A stretch of 64,000 nucleotides of DNA from contig NZ_JARVWP010000012.1 in the NCBI RefSeq assembly GCF_029846235.1, positions 1-64,000 on the forward strand, in the 5' to 3' direction. Source of the DNA: Bradyrhizobium sp. CER78 (GTDB lineage Bacteria > Pseudomonadota > Alphaproteobacteria > Rhizobiales > Xanthobacteraceae). A program made the position numbers and the translations under genes. Below, piece after piece: positions 35,664-43,123 of this stretch. The notes under the pieces were generated by a model. It had not been told where the DNA came from. It saw nothing but the letters and a program-made list of their open reading frames with translations, and ran no database searches. How positions within the stretch are numbered: the stretch's first letter is position 1; the number at the start of each line of letters is the position of its first letter.

Positions 35664-36605
35664 ATGCTCGATAACCTTACGCTCGACCAAATCCGGGTCT
35701 TTGTCGCCATCGCCGACAGCGGCAGCTTTCGCGCCGCCGCGACCAGGCTGGCGCGGGTGCAGTCCGCGGTCAGCCATGCCATCGCCAACCTCGAGGCCGA
35801 GCTCGGCCTCGCGCTGTTCGACCGCTCCAGCCATCGCCCGGCGCTGACCGCCGAAGGCAAGGCGCTGCTCAGCAATGCGCGCGACCTCCTGCTCCGCGTC
35901 GATGCGATGCGAGCGCGAGCCCACGGCCTTGGCGACGGGGTGGAGTCGGAGCTCGCTGTTGTCGTCGACACGCTGTTTCCGATCGCCGCCGTCGGCGCGG
36001 CGCTGACGCAGATGCGGGCGGCCTATCCATCCGTCAGCGTGCGGCTCGCGGTCGAACCGATGGGCGGTCCGATCGCAGCCCTCACTGAGCGGCGCAGCGC
36101 GCTCGCCGTCACCGTCGGCGAGGATTTTCGCGACCCCCGCCTCGCGCTCGACGCGATCTGCTCCGTGCAGATCATCGCCGTCGCCTCGGCAAGCCATCCG
36201 CTCGCGCGCCGTGGCCGCAAGAGCGTCGCCGACCTCGCCGATCATCTGCAGATCGTGCTGTCGGACCCGACGCCGCTGTCGGAAGGCCGCAACTTCGGCG
36301 TGCTCTCGCCGCAGATCTGCCGGGTCAGCAATCAGGACACCAAGCACGCCATGATCCTGGCCGGGCTCGGCTGGGGCCGGCTACCGCTGTGGCAAGTGGC
36401 GCGCGACTTGAACGAACGCCGCCTGGTGCGGATCGAGACCGGCGCACTTGGACGCAACGCCGCGCTTGCGATGGAGGCCTATCTCGCGCACCGGCTTGAC
36501 GAGCCGCTCGGCCCCGCCGCTCACGCGTTCGCAGATGCGCTGAGGCGGATCGCTGCGCGCGGCAGCAAGCCGGCGAGCAAAGCGAAGACGCACAAGCGGC
36601 GCTGA
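35664..36605 (+). CDS. LysR-family transcriptional regulator
   Basis: 313 residues. The HTH is LTLDQIRVFVAIADSGSFRAAATRLARVQSAVSHAIANLE at residues 4-45, followed by a LysR substrate domain (VVDTLFPIAAVGAALTQMRA). It is divergent from the MFS gene, with a 98-base shared intergenic region. The locus-1 RNA promoter begins only 28 bases after its stop. Confidence 0.9.
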   Translation: MLDNLTLDQIRVFVAIADSGSFRAAATRLARVQSAVSHAIANLEAELGLALFDRSSHRPALTAEGKALLSNARDLLLRVDAMRARAHGLGDGVESELAVVVDTLFPIAAVGAALTQMRAAYPSVSVRLAVEPMGGPIAALTERRSALAVTVGEDFRDPRLALDAICSVQIIAVASASHPLARRGRKSVADLADHLQIVLSDPTPLSEGRNFGVLSPQICRVSNQDTKHAMILAGLGWGRLPLWQVARDLNERRLVRIETGALGRNAALAMEAYLAHRLDEPLGPAAHAFADALRRIAARGSKPASKAKTHKRR

Positions 36606-36632
36606 ATTCTTCCGTCGCTATCATTTCCGTTG

Positions 36633-36661
36633 TTGACATCGACATCGACGAGGCGTATGTC
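36633..36661 (+). promoter_or_regulatory. Sigma-70 promoter for leader RNA A
   Basis: TTGACA at 36633-36638, a 17-base spacer, and TATGTC at 36656-36661. The spacer ends AGGCG, exactly as in the second leader (TTGACA-N17-TATCTC at 55669-55697). The predicted start is near 36668, just before the first hairpin. Confidence 0.75.
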
Positions 36662-36667
36662 CTGCAA

Positions 36668-36867
36668 CCTTCGCGAGCACCATCGCTCGCGGTCAAACAT
36701 GAGCCAGATGATGCACTACGGATTTGAAAGATTCCGCCAACTGTCGAACGGTCTGCGGCCGATCGATAGCGTGTGCCCGGCTCATGGGAGCGACCTCGCA
36801 TAGCGCGAGGTCGACAGTTCGCAATCAATGCGGACCCTCCCGAGCCAGCCGCTCCGGAGGGTTTTTT
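36668..36867 (+). ncRNA. Leader RNA A: structured RNA with terminator, upstream of the Y RNA/Ro60 array
   Basis: About 200 nt between a good promoter and an intrinsic terminator. The 5' hairpin P1 is CGCGAGC (36672-36678) / GCTCGCG (36685-36691), with CCAT in its loop. A conserved block GCCCGGCTCATGGGAGCG (36775-36792) leads into a 9-bp hairpin, CGACCTCGC / GCGAGGTCG (36791-36799, 36805-36813). AACTGTCGA (36739-36747) can also pair perfectly with TCGACAGTT (36811-36819), which competes with that hairpin. It is homologous to leader RNA B at 55704-55905, with compensatory stem changes. No Rfam family was recognised. It may be a free sRNA or an attenuator of the downstream array. Confidence 0.7.
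36834..36867 (+). terminator. Intrinsic terminator of leader RNA A
   Basis: ACCCTCC (36834-36840) pairs with GGAGGGT (36856-36862), followed by TTTTTT. The 15-base loop (CGAGCCAGCCGCTCC) is almost identical to that of leader RNA B. Confidence 0.85.
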
Positions 36868-37106
36868 GTTGTCCGCAGCACAGCTCATTTGAATTGCCCG
36901 GCGCAAGCCGGAACGGGAGACCCGGATCCCGGGGCTCGCGCGGAGACGCGCGTGCCCAAGCGCGCGGGGCCTGCCGGAGGGAACGAGGCGATGAGCCGGA
37001 CACCGATGGCAGAGCGAACTCCGAGGAGTTCGCAAACGACGGCGCATCGACAGCGCCGCGACGAAACTTTTCAAAACGGTTTGCCGCATTTACCGCGGCT
37101 CAACCG
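36868..37106 (+). other. Structured spacer between leader RNA A and the Y RNA array
   Basis: About 240 bases of GC-rich sequence without a credible gene; several overlapping short frames look spurious. It holds hairpins such as GCGAACT (37014-37020) / AGTTCGC (37027-37033). An AT-richer patch (ACTTTTCAAAACGG) near 37067-37080 is the only candidate for a local promoter. If it is not one, the array depends on read-through from 36633. Confidence 0.4.
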
Positions 37107-37291
37107 ACGCTGGTGGTGAAGACATCGGATACTTCGCTCCACCGGAAAGAGCGGGTTCGAATCCCGCCTGTGACACACGCACCGGGATGCGGCTTGGCAA
37201 AGGTCCGCGTGCGGCCCGGCGCAGTCTCTCGTCCGCAAGGCGAGCGGCTGTGTTGTCGTCACTGACACCGATATCGCCTGTTCCCCAGCGT
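37107..37291 (+). ncRNA. Bacterial Y RNA 1 (YrlA-like, tRNA-mimic)
   Basis: The closing helix is ACGCTGG (37107-37113) / CCAGCGT (37285-37291). The next 5'-strand bases are TGGTGAAGA, and the 3' strand is CCTGTTCC. With a bulged U after the closing helix, GG/CC continues the stem, as in the other three units. The T-arm mimic GCGGG-TTCGAAT-CCCGC is at 37151-37167. A D-arm-like GCGG...CCGC hairpin with TTGGCAAA in its loop follows downstream. About 185 nt, the longest of the four. It presumably binds the Ro60 protein encoded 0.5 kb downstream. Confidence 0.75.
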
Positions 37292-37319
37292 ACCTATCGA
37301 CGGCCGGCGCAGTCGCGTC

Positions 37320-37450
37320 GGTCAGGCGGTGGTGAAGATGTCTGTTACTTCGTGGTAAGGCGCTACGGCGCCGAGCGGGTTCGAGGCCCGCACGCCGAAA
37401 GGCGGTTCGCCCGCAAGGGCAGCAACAGCATCGCTTGTTCCCCGCCGACC
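37320..37450 (+). ncRNA. Bacterial Y RNA 2 (compact, reduced D arm)
   Basis: The closing helix is GGTC-(A)-GGCGG (37320-37329) with CCGCCGACC (37442-37450). The conserved TGGTGAAGA and TGTTACTTCG follow, and the 3' strand is CTTGTTCC. The T-arm mimic GCGGG-TTCGAGG-CCCGC is at 37375-37391. The acceptor-like stem is capped by a GAAA tetraloop (GCCGAAAGGC). Where the D arm should be there is only GCCC-GCAA-GGGC, so the D loop is lost. About 131 nt. Confidence 0.72.
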
Positions 37451-37454
37451 CCTT

Positions 37455-37623
37455 CCACGCCCCGTGGTGAAGATCGCTGTTACATCGTCTGTGAAACGAG
37501 AGGTCGCGGGTTCGAATCCCGCCCGGTGTCATGTGCACCGGTAGCTCAGTGGTAGAGCGCTTCCCGACCGGCAGGGTAAGCTGCCGAACGGGGTCTCAGC
37601 AATCGCCTGTTCCCGGGTCGTGG
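37455..37623 (+). ncRNA. Bacterial Y RNA 3 (clearest permuted tRNA module)
   Basis: The closing helix is CCACG-C-CCCG (37455-37464) / CGGG-T-CGTGG (37614-37623). T arm GCGGG-TTCGAAT-CCCGC is at 37506-37522. The capped acceptor CCGGTG-TCATGTG-CACCGG is at 37523-37541. Then come TA (the U8-A9 equivalent) and D arm GCTC-AGTGGTA-GAGC at 37544-37558. An extra hairpin CGGCAG-GGTAAG-CTGCCG precedes the 3' strand GCCTGTTCC. T arm, acceptor and D arm therefore appear in permuted order, with the bulged Ro-binding helix in place of the anticodon arm. Confidence 0.85.
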
Positions 37624-37632
37624 TCCGTCAAT

Positions 37633-37758
37633 GCCGGTGGTGAAGAGCGCTGTTACTTCGGTGTCGGAGGTTCGAACCCTCCCGAACGAAAGTTCGTAGC
37701 CCAGTGGTAGAGCACGTAAGCCCTTCGATGGGCAGTCCAGCCTCGTCTGTTCCCCGGC
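37633..37758 (+). ncRNA. Bacterial Y RNA 4
   Basis: The closing helix is GCCGG (37633-37637) / CCGGC (37754-37758), with TGGTGAAGA and TCTGTTCC inside. T arm GGAGG-TTCGAAC-CCTCC is at 37666-37682. The acceptor CGAAC-GAAA-GTTCG at 37683-37696 is capped by a tetraloop. TA follows, then D arm GCCC-AGTGGTA-GAGC at 37699-37713 (one mismatch). It ends 40 bases before the Ro60 start codon. Confidence 0.83.
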
Positions 37759-37798
37759 TCCACTTTCCAATCCATACTCCCCCAGAAAGGAGGCCATC

Positions 37799-39124
37799 AT
37801 GGCCACGATCAACAAGATCATGCGCGCCTTCACCCGCGAGGGTGCGCGCGGCAAGCGCTTCACGCCCGAGATGGAGCTGCGGCGCGCGCTGCTGAACTGC
37901 CTCCTGTGGGAGAACCAGTTCTACGAGGACGGCGTCGCGATCGCCGATCGCATCAAGGCGCTGGTGCCGATGGTCGCCCCCGAGCGGACGGCCGAACTCG
38001 CCATCGCTGCGCGCGAGACGATGAAGCTGCGGCACGCGCCGCTGCTCGTGGTTCGCGAGATGGCGCGGCATCCGACCCATCGCGCCCTCGTCGCCGATAC
38101 GCTGGCGCGGGTGATCCAGCGGCCTGACGAGATGACCGAGCTGCTTGCGATCTACTGGGCGGATGCGCTCGGCCCTCAGCAGCAGCGCAAGCGTCAGCCC
38201 GTCTCGGCGCAGGTCAAGAAGGGCCTGGCGCGGGCGCTGACCAAGTTCGACGCCTACCAGCTCGCGAAGTACGATCGCGACGGCGCGGTGCGGATCAAGG
38301 ACGTGCTGTTCCTGGTCCACGCCAAGCCGAAGGATGCCGCGCAGGAGAAGGTGTGGAAGCAGCTCGTCGACGGCGAGTTGGCCTCGCCGGACACCTGGGA
38401 GGTTTCGCTCTCGTCCGGCAAGGGCAAGCGTGAGACCTTCGAGCGGCTGATCGCCGAGAACCGGCTCGGCGGGCTGGCGCTGCTCCGCAACCTGCGCCTG
38501 ATGCAGAAGGCGGAGGTGCCGCGCCGGACCATCGCGGAGGCGATCGACGCGATGCGAACCGACCGCATCCTGCCCTACCGTTTCATCACGGCGGCGCGCT
38601 ATGCGCCGGACTTCGAGCCGGAGCTCGAGGCAGCGATGCTGAAGTCGGTCAAGGACTACGCGCGGCTCGACGGCCGCACGCGGCTCCTGATCGACGTCTC
38701 GGGATCGATGTTCGCGCCGCTCTCGGCCCAGTCCGAGATGACGCGGGCGGAGGCGGCGTGCGGTCTTGCAATCCTCGCCCGTGAGGTCTGCGACGAGGTG
38801 GAGATCTTCACGTTCAGCAATGAGGTCGTGAAGCTGCCGCCGCGCCGCGGCTTCGCGCTGCGCGATGCGATCATCGGCTCGCAGCCGCATGGCGGGACGT
38901 ATCTCGGCAAGGCGGTGACGGAGATCGACCACGAGGGCGATCGCCTGATCGTCTTCACCGACGAGCAGAGCCACGACCAGATGCCCGCCCCAAAGGGACG
39001 TGGCTACATGGTCAACGTGGCGTCCTACCAGCACGGCGTCGGACACGGCCCGTGGATGCGGGTCGACGGCTTCTCCGAGGCCGTCATCGCCTGGATCGCA
39101 GCGTCGGAACAGACGATGCACTAA
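37799..39124 (+). CDS. rsr: Ro60 homologue (TROVE + vWA domain), Y RNA-binding ring protein
   Basis: 441 residues. The N-terminal two thirds are TROVE HEAT-like helices (MELRRALLNCLLWENQFYED, LLVVREMARHPTHRALVADT, NRLGGLALLRNLRLMQKAEV). The C-terminal vWA domain carries the MIDAS motif LIDVSGSM, with HGGTYLGKAV and VFTDEQSHDQ. Bacterial Ro (Rsr) proteins form a ring that binds Y RNAs and misfolded RNA ends, and act with exonucleases such as PNPase in rRNA maturation or decay. AAAGGAGG lies 5 bases before the ATG. Four Y RNAs lie directly upstream, which strongly supports the assignment. It is shorter than the Deinococcus protein of over 500 residues. Confidence 0.93.
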   Translation: MATINKIMRAFTREGARGKRFTPEMELRRALLNCLLWENQFYEDGVAIADRIKALVPMVAPERTAELAIAARETMKLRHAPLLVVREMARHPTHRALVADTLARVIQRPDEMTELLAIYWADALGPQQQRKRQPVSAQVKKGLARALTKFDAYQLAKYDRDGAVRIKDVLFLVHAKPKDAAQEKVWKQLVDGELASPDTWEVSLSSGKGKRETFERLIAENRLGGLALLRNLRLMQKAEVPRRTIAEAIDAMRTDRILPYRFITAARYAPDFEPELEAAMLKSVKDYARLDGRTRLLIDVSGSMFAPLSAQSEMTRAEAACGLAILAREVCDEVEIFTFSNEVVKLPPRRGFALRDAIIGSQPHGGTYLGKAVTEIDHEGDRLIVFTDEQSHDQMPAPKGRGYMVNVASYQHGVGHGPWMRVDGFSEAVIAWIAASEQTMH

Positions 39125-39143
39125 CGCCTGCTCGACAACAACG

Positions 39144-39179
39144 GGCCCGGACGCGCATGCGCCCGGGCCTTTCTTTTTT
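39144..39179 (+). terminator. Intrinsic terminator after rsr
   Basis: GGCCCGG (39144-39150) pairs with CCGGGCC (39163-39169). The interior GCGC/GCGC extends the stem, and TTTCTTTTTT follows. It closes the leader A/Y RNA/rsr unit. Confidence 0.88.
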
Positions 39180-39214
39180 GGTGCGACGGACGAGCGAGCG
39201 TCGTCCGCCCCCCT

Positions 39215-39919
39215 TCAATCCTCGATCTCGCCGCTGCGGATCGCGAGCCTGATGGCTTGCGCCGTCGTCGCGACGCCGAGCCGAAGCCGCGCACGCCGCA
39301 AATGGTTCTCGACCGTCCGCTCCGACAGCCCGAGCGATGCCGCAATGTCGGCCTGCCGCCGCCCGGCGGCGATCCAGCGCAGCACCTCGCGCTCGCGCGG
39401 CGACAGGCTGGACGCTCCGTTCGACTCGTGCGCCTCCATCAGCCGGCGCGCGGCGCGGAAGGCCGTCGTGCCGATCATCGTCAACGTCGCACGCGTTCCC
39501 GCCGACGCGTCGATCCGCGTCCCGGCGAAGCTCATCGCGCCTTCAAGGCCGGTGCGCCCGAACACCGGCACCTGCAGCCCATGAAAGCCGGGTCCACGCG
39601 GCGTGCGCACCACGCGGTACTTCTCACCACGTGCGGACAGCACCTTGGTCCAGAAGAACGATTCATCCACATTGAGGAAATTGCGCGTGACCGGACAATG
39701 CCGGACATAGGTTTCGGCGTCGACCGTCACGCCCTCGCCGAACCATTCGCCCTCGACCCAGTAGATCCTGTCGACCAGGTCCTCACGCGAAGGCGATGCC
39801 GAGAACATGACGAAGCGGTCGTAACCGAGCGGCACGCTCACCGACCGCACAGCCGCCTGGATCGCGGACAAGCTCTCGCTGCCCTCGATCGCAACCACGG
39901 CTTCGATGTAGCGGTCCAT
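39215..39919 (-). CDS. LuxR-family regulator with autoinducer-binding domain (LuxR solo)
   Basis: 234 residues from ATG 39919 (an upstream in-frame start at 39976 would add 19 residues). The N-terminal domain resembles Autoind_bind (GYDRFVMFSASPS, VEGEWFGEGVTVDAETYVRH, GFHGLQVPVFG). The C-terminal HTH is LSPREREVLRWIAAGRRQADIAASLGLSERTVENHLRRARLRL. No luxI-type synthase is encoded in the window. It may sense a plant or foreign signal, or be paired with a synthase elsewhere. Confidence 0.87.
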   Translation of the reverse strand: MDRYIEAVVAIEGSESLSAIQAAVRSVSVPLGYDRFVMFSASPSREDLVDRIYWVEGEWFGEGVTVDAETYVRHCPVTRNFLNVDESFFWTKVLSARGEKYRVVRTPRGPGFHGLQVPVFGRTGLEGAMSFAGTRIDASAGTRATLTMIGTTAFRAARRLMEAHESNGASSLSPREREVLRWIAAGRRQADIAASLGLSERTVENHLRRARLRLGVATTAQAIRLAIRSGEIED

Positions 39920-40065
39920 GCTGACGTCATCGCGTTTCGGGACGCCCGGCCGGGCGTGTTGAGGACTTTCCCCCAACCCGAATGGGCCTGCAAGCCGCGC
40001 AAATTGTCCGGCAGCGGGCGGCGTGGCCGGATCGCCTCGCCGCCTCGCGCCCCGGGGCGAAGATT

Positions 40066-40941
40066 TCAGCCCGCGCCGAGCGTATCGAGCAGGGCCTTTG
40101 CGGCCACCTTGCCGACATTGTTGGCGGCAAAGGGACTGTCACCGGTGATCAGCTTGCGATCCTGATAGGTCTTGCCGGCGATGTCCTTGTTCAGGATCTC
40201 GACGCCGAGCGCTTGCAACTCCTCGCCGAAAGCCCAGGTCAGCGCGCCCGGCATGTAGCCGATATCGGGCGTGGTTCGATCGATGGCGTCGGGGAATGCG
40301 CAGATCTTGTAGCCCTTGAAGGGATAGTCGCCTTTGGTCTCGCCGACCGCGGACGCCAGCAGCGCCGCCGGGCCGTGGCAGAGCGAGACGATATGCTTGT
40401 CGTGGTCGAGCGCCCATTTCAGGGTGGCCTTCACGTCGAGGCTTTCCGGAAGGCCGATCAGCGCACCATGGCCGCCTGGAATGAACACCGCGATATAGTC
40501 GGAATCCTTGCCGAGCTTGTTTGCGATGACGTCGGAGAGCTTGAGCGGCTGCTTCAACCTGCCGAGATACTTCTGGTAGATGCGCTTGACTTCGTCGTCC
40601 TCGTTCGGGAATGCCCAGAGCTCAAACTTGACCGGATTGCCGGACACCGTCGCGATGTCGAACTCGAAGCCGGCCTTGTCGAGGTGGTACATCGGCAACA
40701 AGGTCTCGACGGGATGGTTTCCGGTCGAGAACATCGTGCCGTTCTGCAGCAGCAGATAGCGCTCATCCGCGGCGATCATCAGAATTTTCCAGCGGCCGCC
40801 CTTGTAGGCATTGGGGTAGTCCGCGCCGGAGAGATCCGACTTGGCCGAGGTGAATTGGCCCAGCGAATACGGCGACGGAAAGAAGGCGTTGTTCTCCGCC
40901 GGATCGGCTACGGGACGCTTGTCCTGGGATTGCTCGGTCAT
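40066..40941 (-). CDS. hchA: Hsp31/HchA-type chaperone and glyoxalase III
   Basis: 291 residues from ATG 40941. It is a large DJ-1/PfpI family protein with the HchA N-terminal extension (FFPSPYSLGQFTSAKSDLSG), the conserved glutamate region and the nucleophile elbow SLCHGPAALLAS. Family members detoxify methylglyoxal and protect proteins from heat or acid. It is transcribed divergently from the beta-helix gene. Confidence 0.93.
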   Translation of the reverse strand: MTEQSQDKRPVADPAENNAFFPSPYSLGQFTSAKSDLSGADYPNAYKGGRWKILMIAADERYLLLQNGTMFSTGNHPVETLLPMYHLDKAGFEFDIATVSGNPVKFELWAFPNEDDEVKRIYQKYLGRLKQPLKLSDVIANKLGKDSDYIAVFIPGGHGALIGLPESLDVKATLKWALDHDKHIVSLCHGPAALLASAVGETKGDYPFKGYKICAFPDAIDRTTPDIGYMPGALTWAFGEELQALGVEILNKDIAGKTYQDRKLITGDSPFAANNVGKVAAKALLDTLGAG

Positions 40942-40994
40942 CGAGATATCCTCTCTCATCGTGTTGCGGTCCGGCAAAGGTAAGCACGAGGCGC

Positions 40995-41016
40995 GAAATC
41001 CCGAATGAGGGATTTC
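40995..41016. promoter_or_regulatory. Inverted repeat between hchA and the beta-helix gene
   Basis: A perfect 8-bp inverted repeat, GAAATCCC / GGGATTTC, with spacer GAATGA, lies 54 bases upstream of hchA in the divergent intergenic region. It is a candidate operator; no regulator is assigned. Confidence 0.4.
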
Positions 41017-41200
41017 CCTCAATACCTCACAGGATGGAGCAACCCGACACCGGCGCAAGACAACTTGCGGCAATGCGGGCAGCGATATCCATCACGACGT
41101 CGAGAGGCCGCGCGCCTGCCGCCCGCCATTTCGCTGCGGTTCATCTCCACGGACGGATAGTGCGCGCGACCGATCCCGGTCTCGCAAGGAGACGCGCTCC

Positions 41201-43114
41201 ATGTCGATCAGCCGCCGGCGGGCGCTGACGCTTGCCTCGCTTTTTGTTGCGAGCCCGTTGCTCGGCACGGAGAGCCGCGCCGAACCGGCTCCGGTCCCGG
41301 GTGCGGCCAGCTTTGACATGGCGACCTTCTCCGCCACTTCCGGCGGCGACGCCGACGCGGCTTTCGCCAAGGCGCTGGCCGCGATCGCCAAGGCAGCGGC
41401 TGACGCCAGCAAGGCGGGGCCGGTTCACATCGTCCTCAATTTGGAGAAGAACGCCAGCTACCGGATCAAGCGGCCGCTCGCGTTCCGGCAATTGCACGGC
41501 TTCGAGCTCAACGGCAATGGCGCGCAGCTGATCAACACCACGCGCAGCGGGACGTTGACGATCTCCGGCTGCAACCGCCTCACCGTCCGCGATCTCACCA
41601 TCGACTACGACCCGCTGCCCTTCACGCAAGGGACGATCACCGCCTTTGACAAGCAGGCGATCGAGATCACGGTGAAGATCGACCCCGGCTATCCCGATGA
41701 TGCCGCACTGCTCGCCGCCTTCACGGACGGCTTTTTCAAGGTGATGGACCGTCACAACCGGGCGCTGAAGACCGGCGCCAGGGATTTCCTGTCGCCGGCC
41801 CATGCCACACGCGTCGGCGAAGGCCTGATCAAGGTGCATCTGCGGTGGAGCGCCAACGATCGCTTTCCGAGCCAGCTGCCGATTGCGGCCGGTGACGTCG
41901 TCACCATCGCAAATAGCGGCGCGCACGCCATCGCCATCGACTCCAGCTTCGCCACCAGCCTGATCGATCTCAAGCTTCTCGCCTCCCCGGGGATGGGCAT
42001 CATCGAGAACGGCGGCGAAGGCTCGATGATGCTGCAAAAGGTCTCGGTCGTTCCGGGACCTCGGCCGAAGGGCGCAACGGCCGATCGGCTGATCTCGACC
42101 AATTCCGACGGCTCGCACTTCACCGCGGTCGCACATGGTCCGACCATGGAGGATTGCAGCTTCGCCAACACCTCCGACGATGCCGTCAACGTCCACGGCT
42201 TCTACTACTACGTCGTGGCGAAGACCGCGCCACGCCGGTTCCTGCTCAGCCCGAAATGGGACATCGGCCTTGCGGCCGGCGACGACATTGAGAGCTGCGA
42301 CCACGCGACGTTTCGCTCACTCGGACGCGGCAAGGTCGCGCAGTTGACCAAGCGCCACGCGCCGGAGCTGAAAGCGAAGATAGCCCAGCTCTGGAAGAAC
42401 CGGAGCCCGACCACCCAGCCGGATTTGATCTACGACGTCGTCCTGCAGCAGGACCTGCCGCTCAAGGTCGGCGATGCCGTCACCTCGCTGACGCATACCG
42501 GATCCGGCGCCACCGTGCTGCGCTGCAGTTTCCACGCCTGCGGCCGCGTACTGATGAAGGCGCCGAACGCCATCGTCGAGAACTGCCAGTTCATGTTCGC
42601 GACCGGCGTCGCACTGCAGGCGGGGAGCGACATCGGCTTCTGGTCGGAGTCGGGATTTGCCGATAACCTCGTGCTCCGCAACAACCGCTTCAGCCACTGC
42701 GTCAACGGCGCCAATGAGCTGACCAGCGGCAGCGGCACGCTCGGCACGATCTATGTCGGCATGGTGCCGCCGGAAGGCGCCAAGGGATTTCAGGACAACT
42801 TCCAGAACCGGCGCGTCATCATCGAAGGCAATCACATCGACGATTCCTACATCTATGCGATCTTCGTCAGCAATGCCGACGGCGCCAAGATCGGGGGCAA
42901 TGTGATCGGCCAGACTTTTCTGCGCGGCAATGTGTTCGGGGCTGGCGAGTTCTTCCATATCAAGCCCGACAGCGCGATCTTCGTCGGCCGCGCCAGGAAT
43001 ATCGAGATCAGCAACAACGTCGTCGCCCGCGGCCGGATCGCGACCACTGCCGTCGCGATCGATCCGAGCTGCGACAAGCGCACGGTGCATCAGGCGAGCA
43101 ACAGGCTCACCTGA
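41201..43114 (+). CDS. Exported right-handed parallel beta-helix protein
   Basis: 637 residues. A Tat-like signal (SISRRRALTLASLFVASPLL) ends at ESRA. Pectate-lyase-like coils follow: NGAQLINTTRSGTLTISGCN, LTVRDLTIDYDP, MEDCSFANTSDDAVNVHGFY, VENCQFMFATGVALQAGSD, NLVLRNNRFSHC and VIIEGNHIDDSYIYAIFVSN. This fold is typical of polysaccharide-acting enzymes, but no catalytic set is obvious. It could act on exopolysaccharide or a host glycan. Confidence 0.82.
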   Translation: MSISRRRALTLASLFVASPLLGTESRAEPAPVPGAASFDMATFSATSGGDADAAFAKALAAIAKAAADASKAGPVHIVLNLEKNASYRIKRPLAFRQLHGFELNGNGAQLINTTRSGTLTISGCNRLTVRDLTIDYDPLPFTQGTITAFDKQAIEITVKIDPGYPDDAALLAAFTDGFFKVMDRHNRALKTGARDFLSPAHATRVGEGLIKVHLRWSANDRFPSQLPIAAGDVVTIANSGAHAIAIDSSFATSLIDLKLLASPGMGIIENGGEGSMMLQKVSVVPGPRPKGATADRLISTNSDGSHFTAVAHGPTMEDCSFANTSDDAVNVHGFYYYVVAKTAPRRFLLSPKWDIGLAAGDDIESCDHATFRSLGRGKVAQLTKRHAPELKAKIAQLWKNRSPTTQPDLIYDVVLQQDLPLKVGDAVTSLTHTGSGATVLRCSFHACGRVLMKAPNAIVENCQFMFATGVALQAGSDIGFWSESGFADNLVLRNNRFSHCVNGANELTSGSGTLGTIYVGMVPPEGAKGFQDNFQNRRVIIEGNHIDDSYIYAIFVSNADGAKIGGNVIGQTFLRGNVFGAGEFFHIKPDSAIFVGRARNIEISNNVVARGRIATTAVAIDPSCDKRTVHQASNRLT

Positions 43115-43123
43115 ACCATCCGC

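Noticed and set aside
34313..35971. Very long antisense frames over the MFS, Der, prfC, panB and other genes (for example 4905-6272 +, 11981-13654 +)
   Set aside because: They are shadows of GC-rich codon bias: Arg/Asp/Gln-rich composition, no domain, and fully covered by well-supported genes on the other strand.
36724..37555. Several overlapping open frames of 70-155 codons across the Y RNA array and its spacer
   Set aside because: They are Arg/Ser/Pro-rich and lack ribosome binding sites. Their 'conserved' parts are translations of tRNA-like arms, so the RNA structure explains the sequence better.
37500..37560. A genuine tRNA gene around GGTAGCTCAGTGGTAGAGC
   Set aside because: The D-arm sequence follows rather than precedes the T arm, and there is no anticodon arm between them or free 3' end. 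It is part of a Y RNA.
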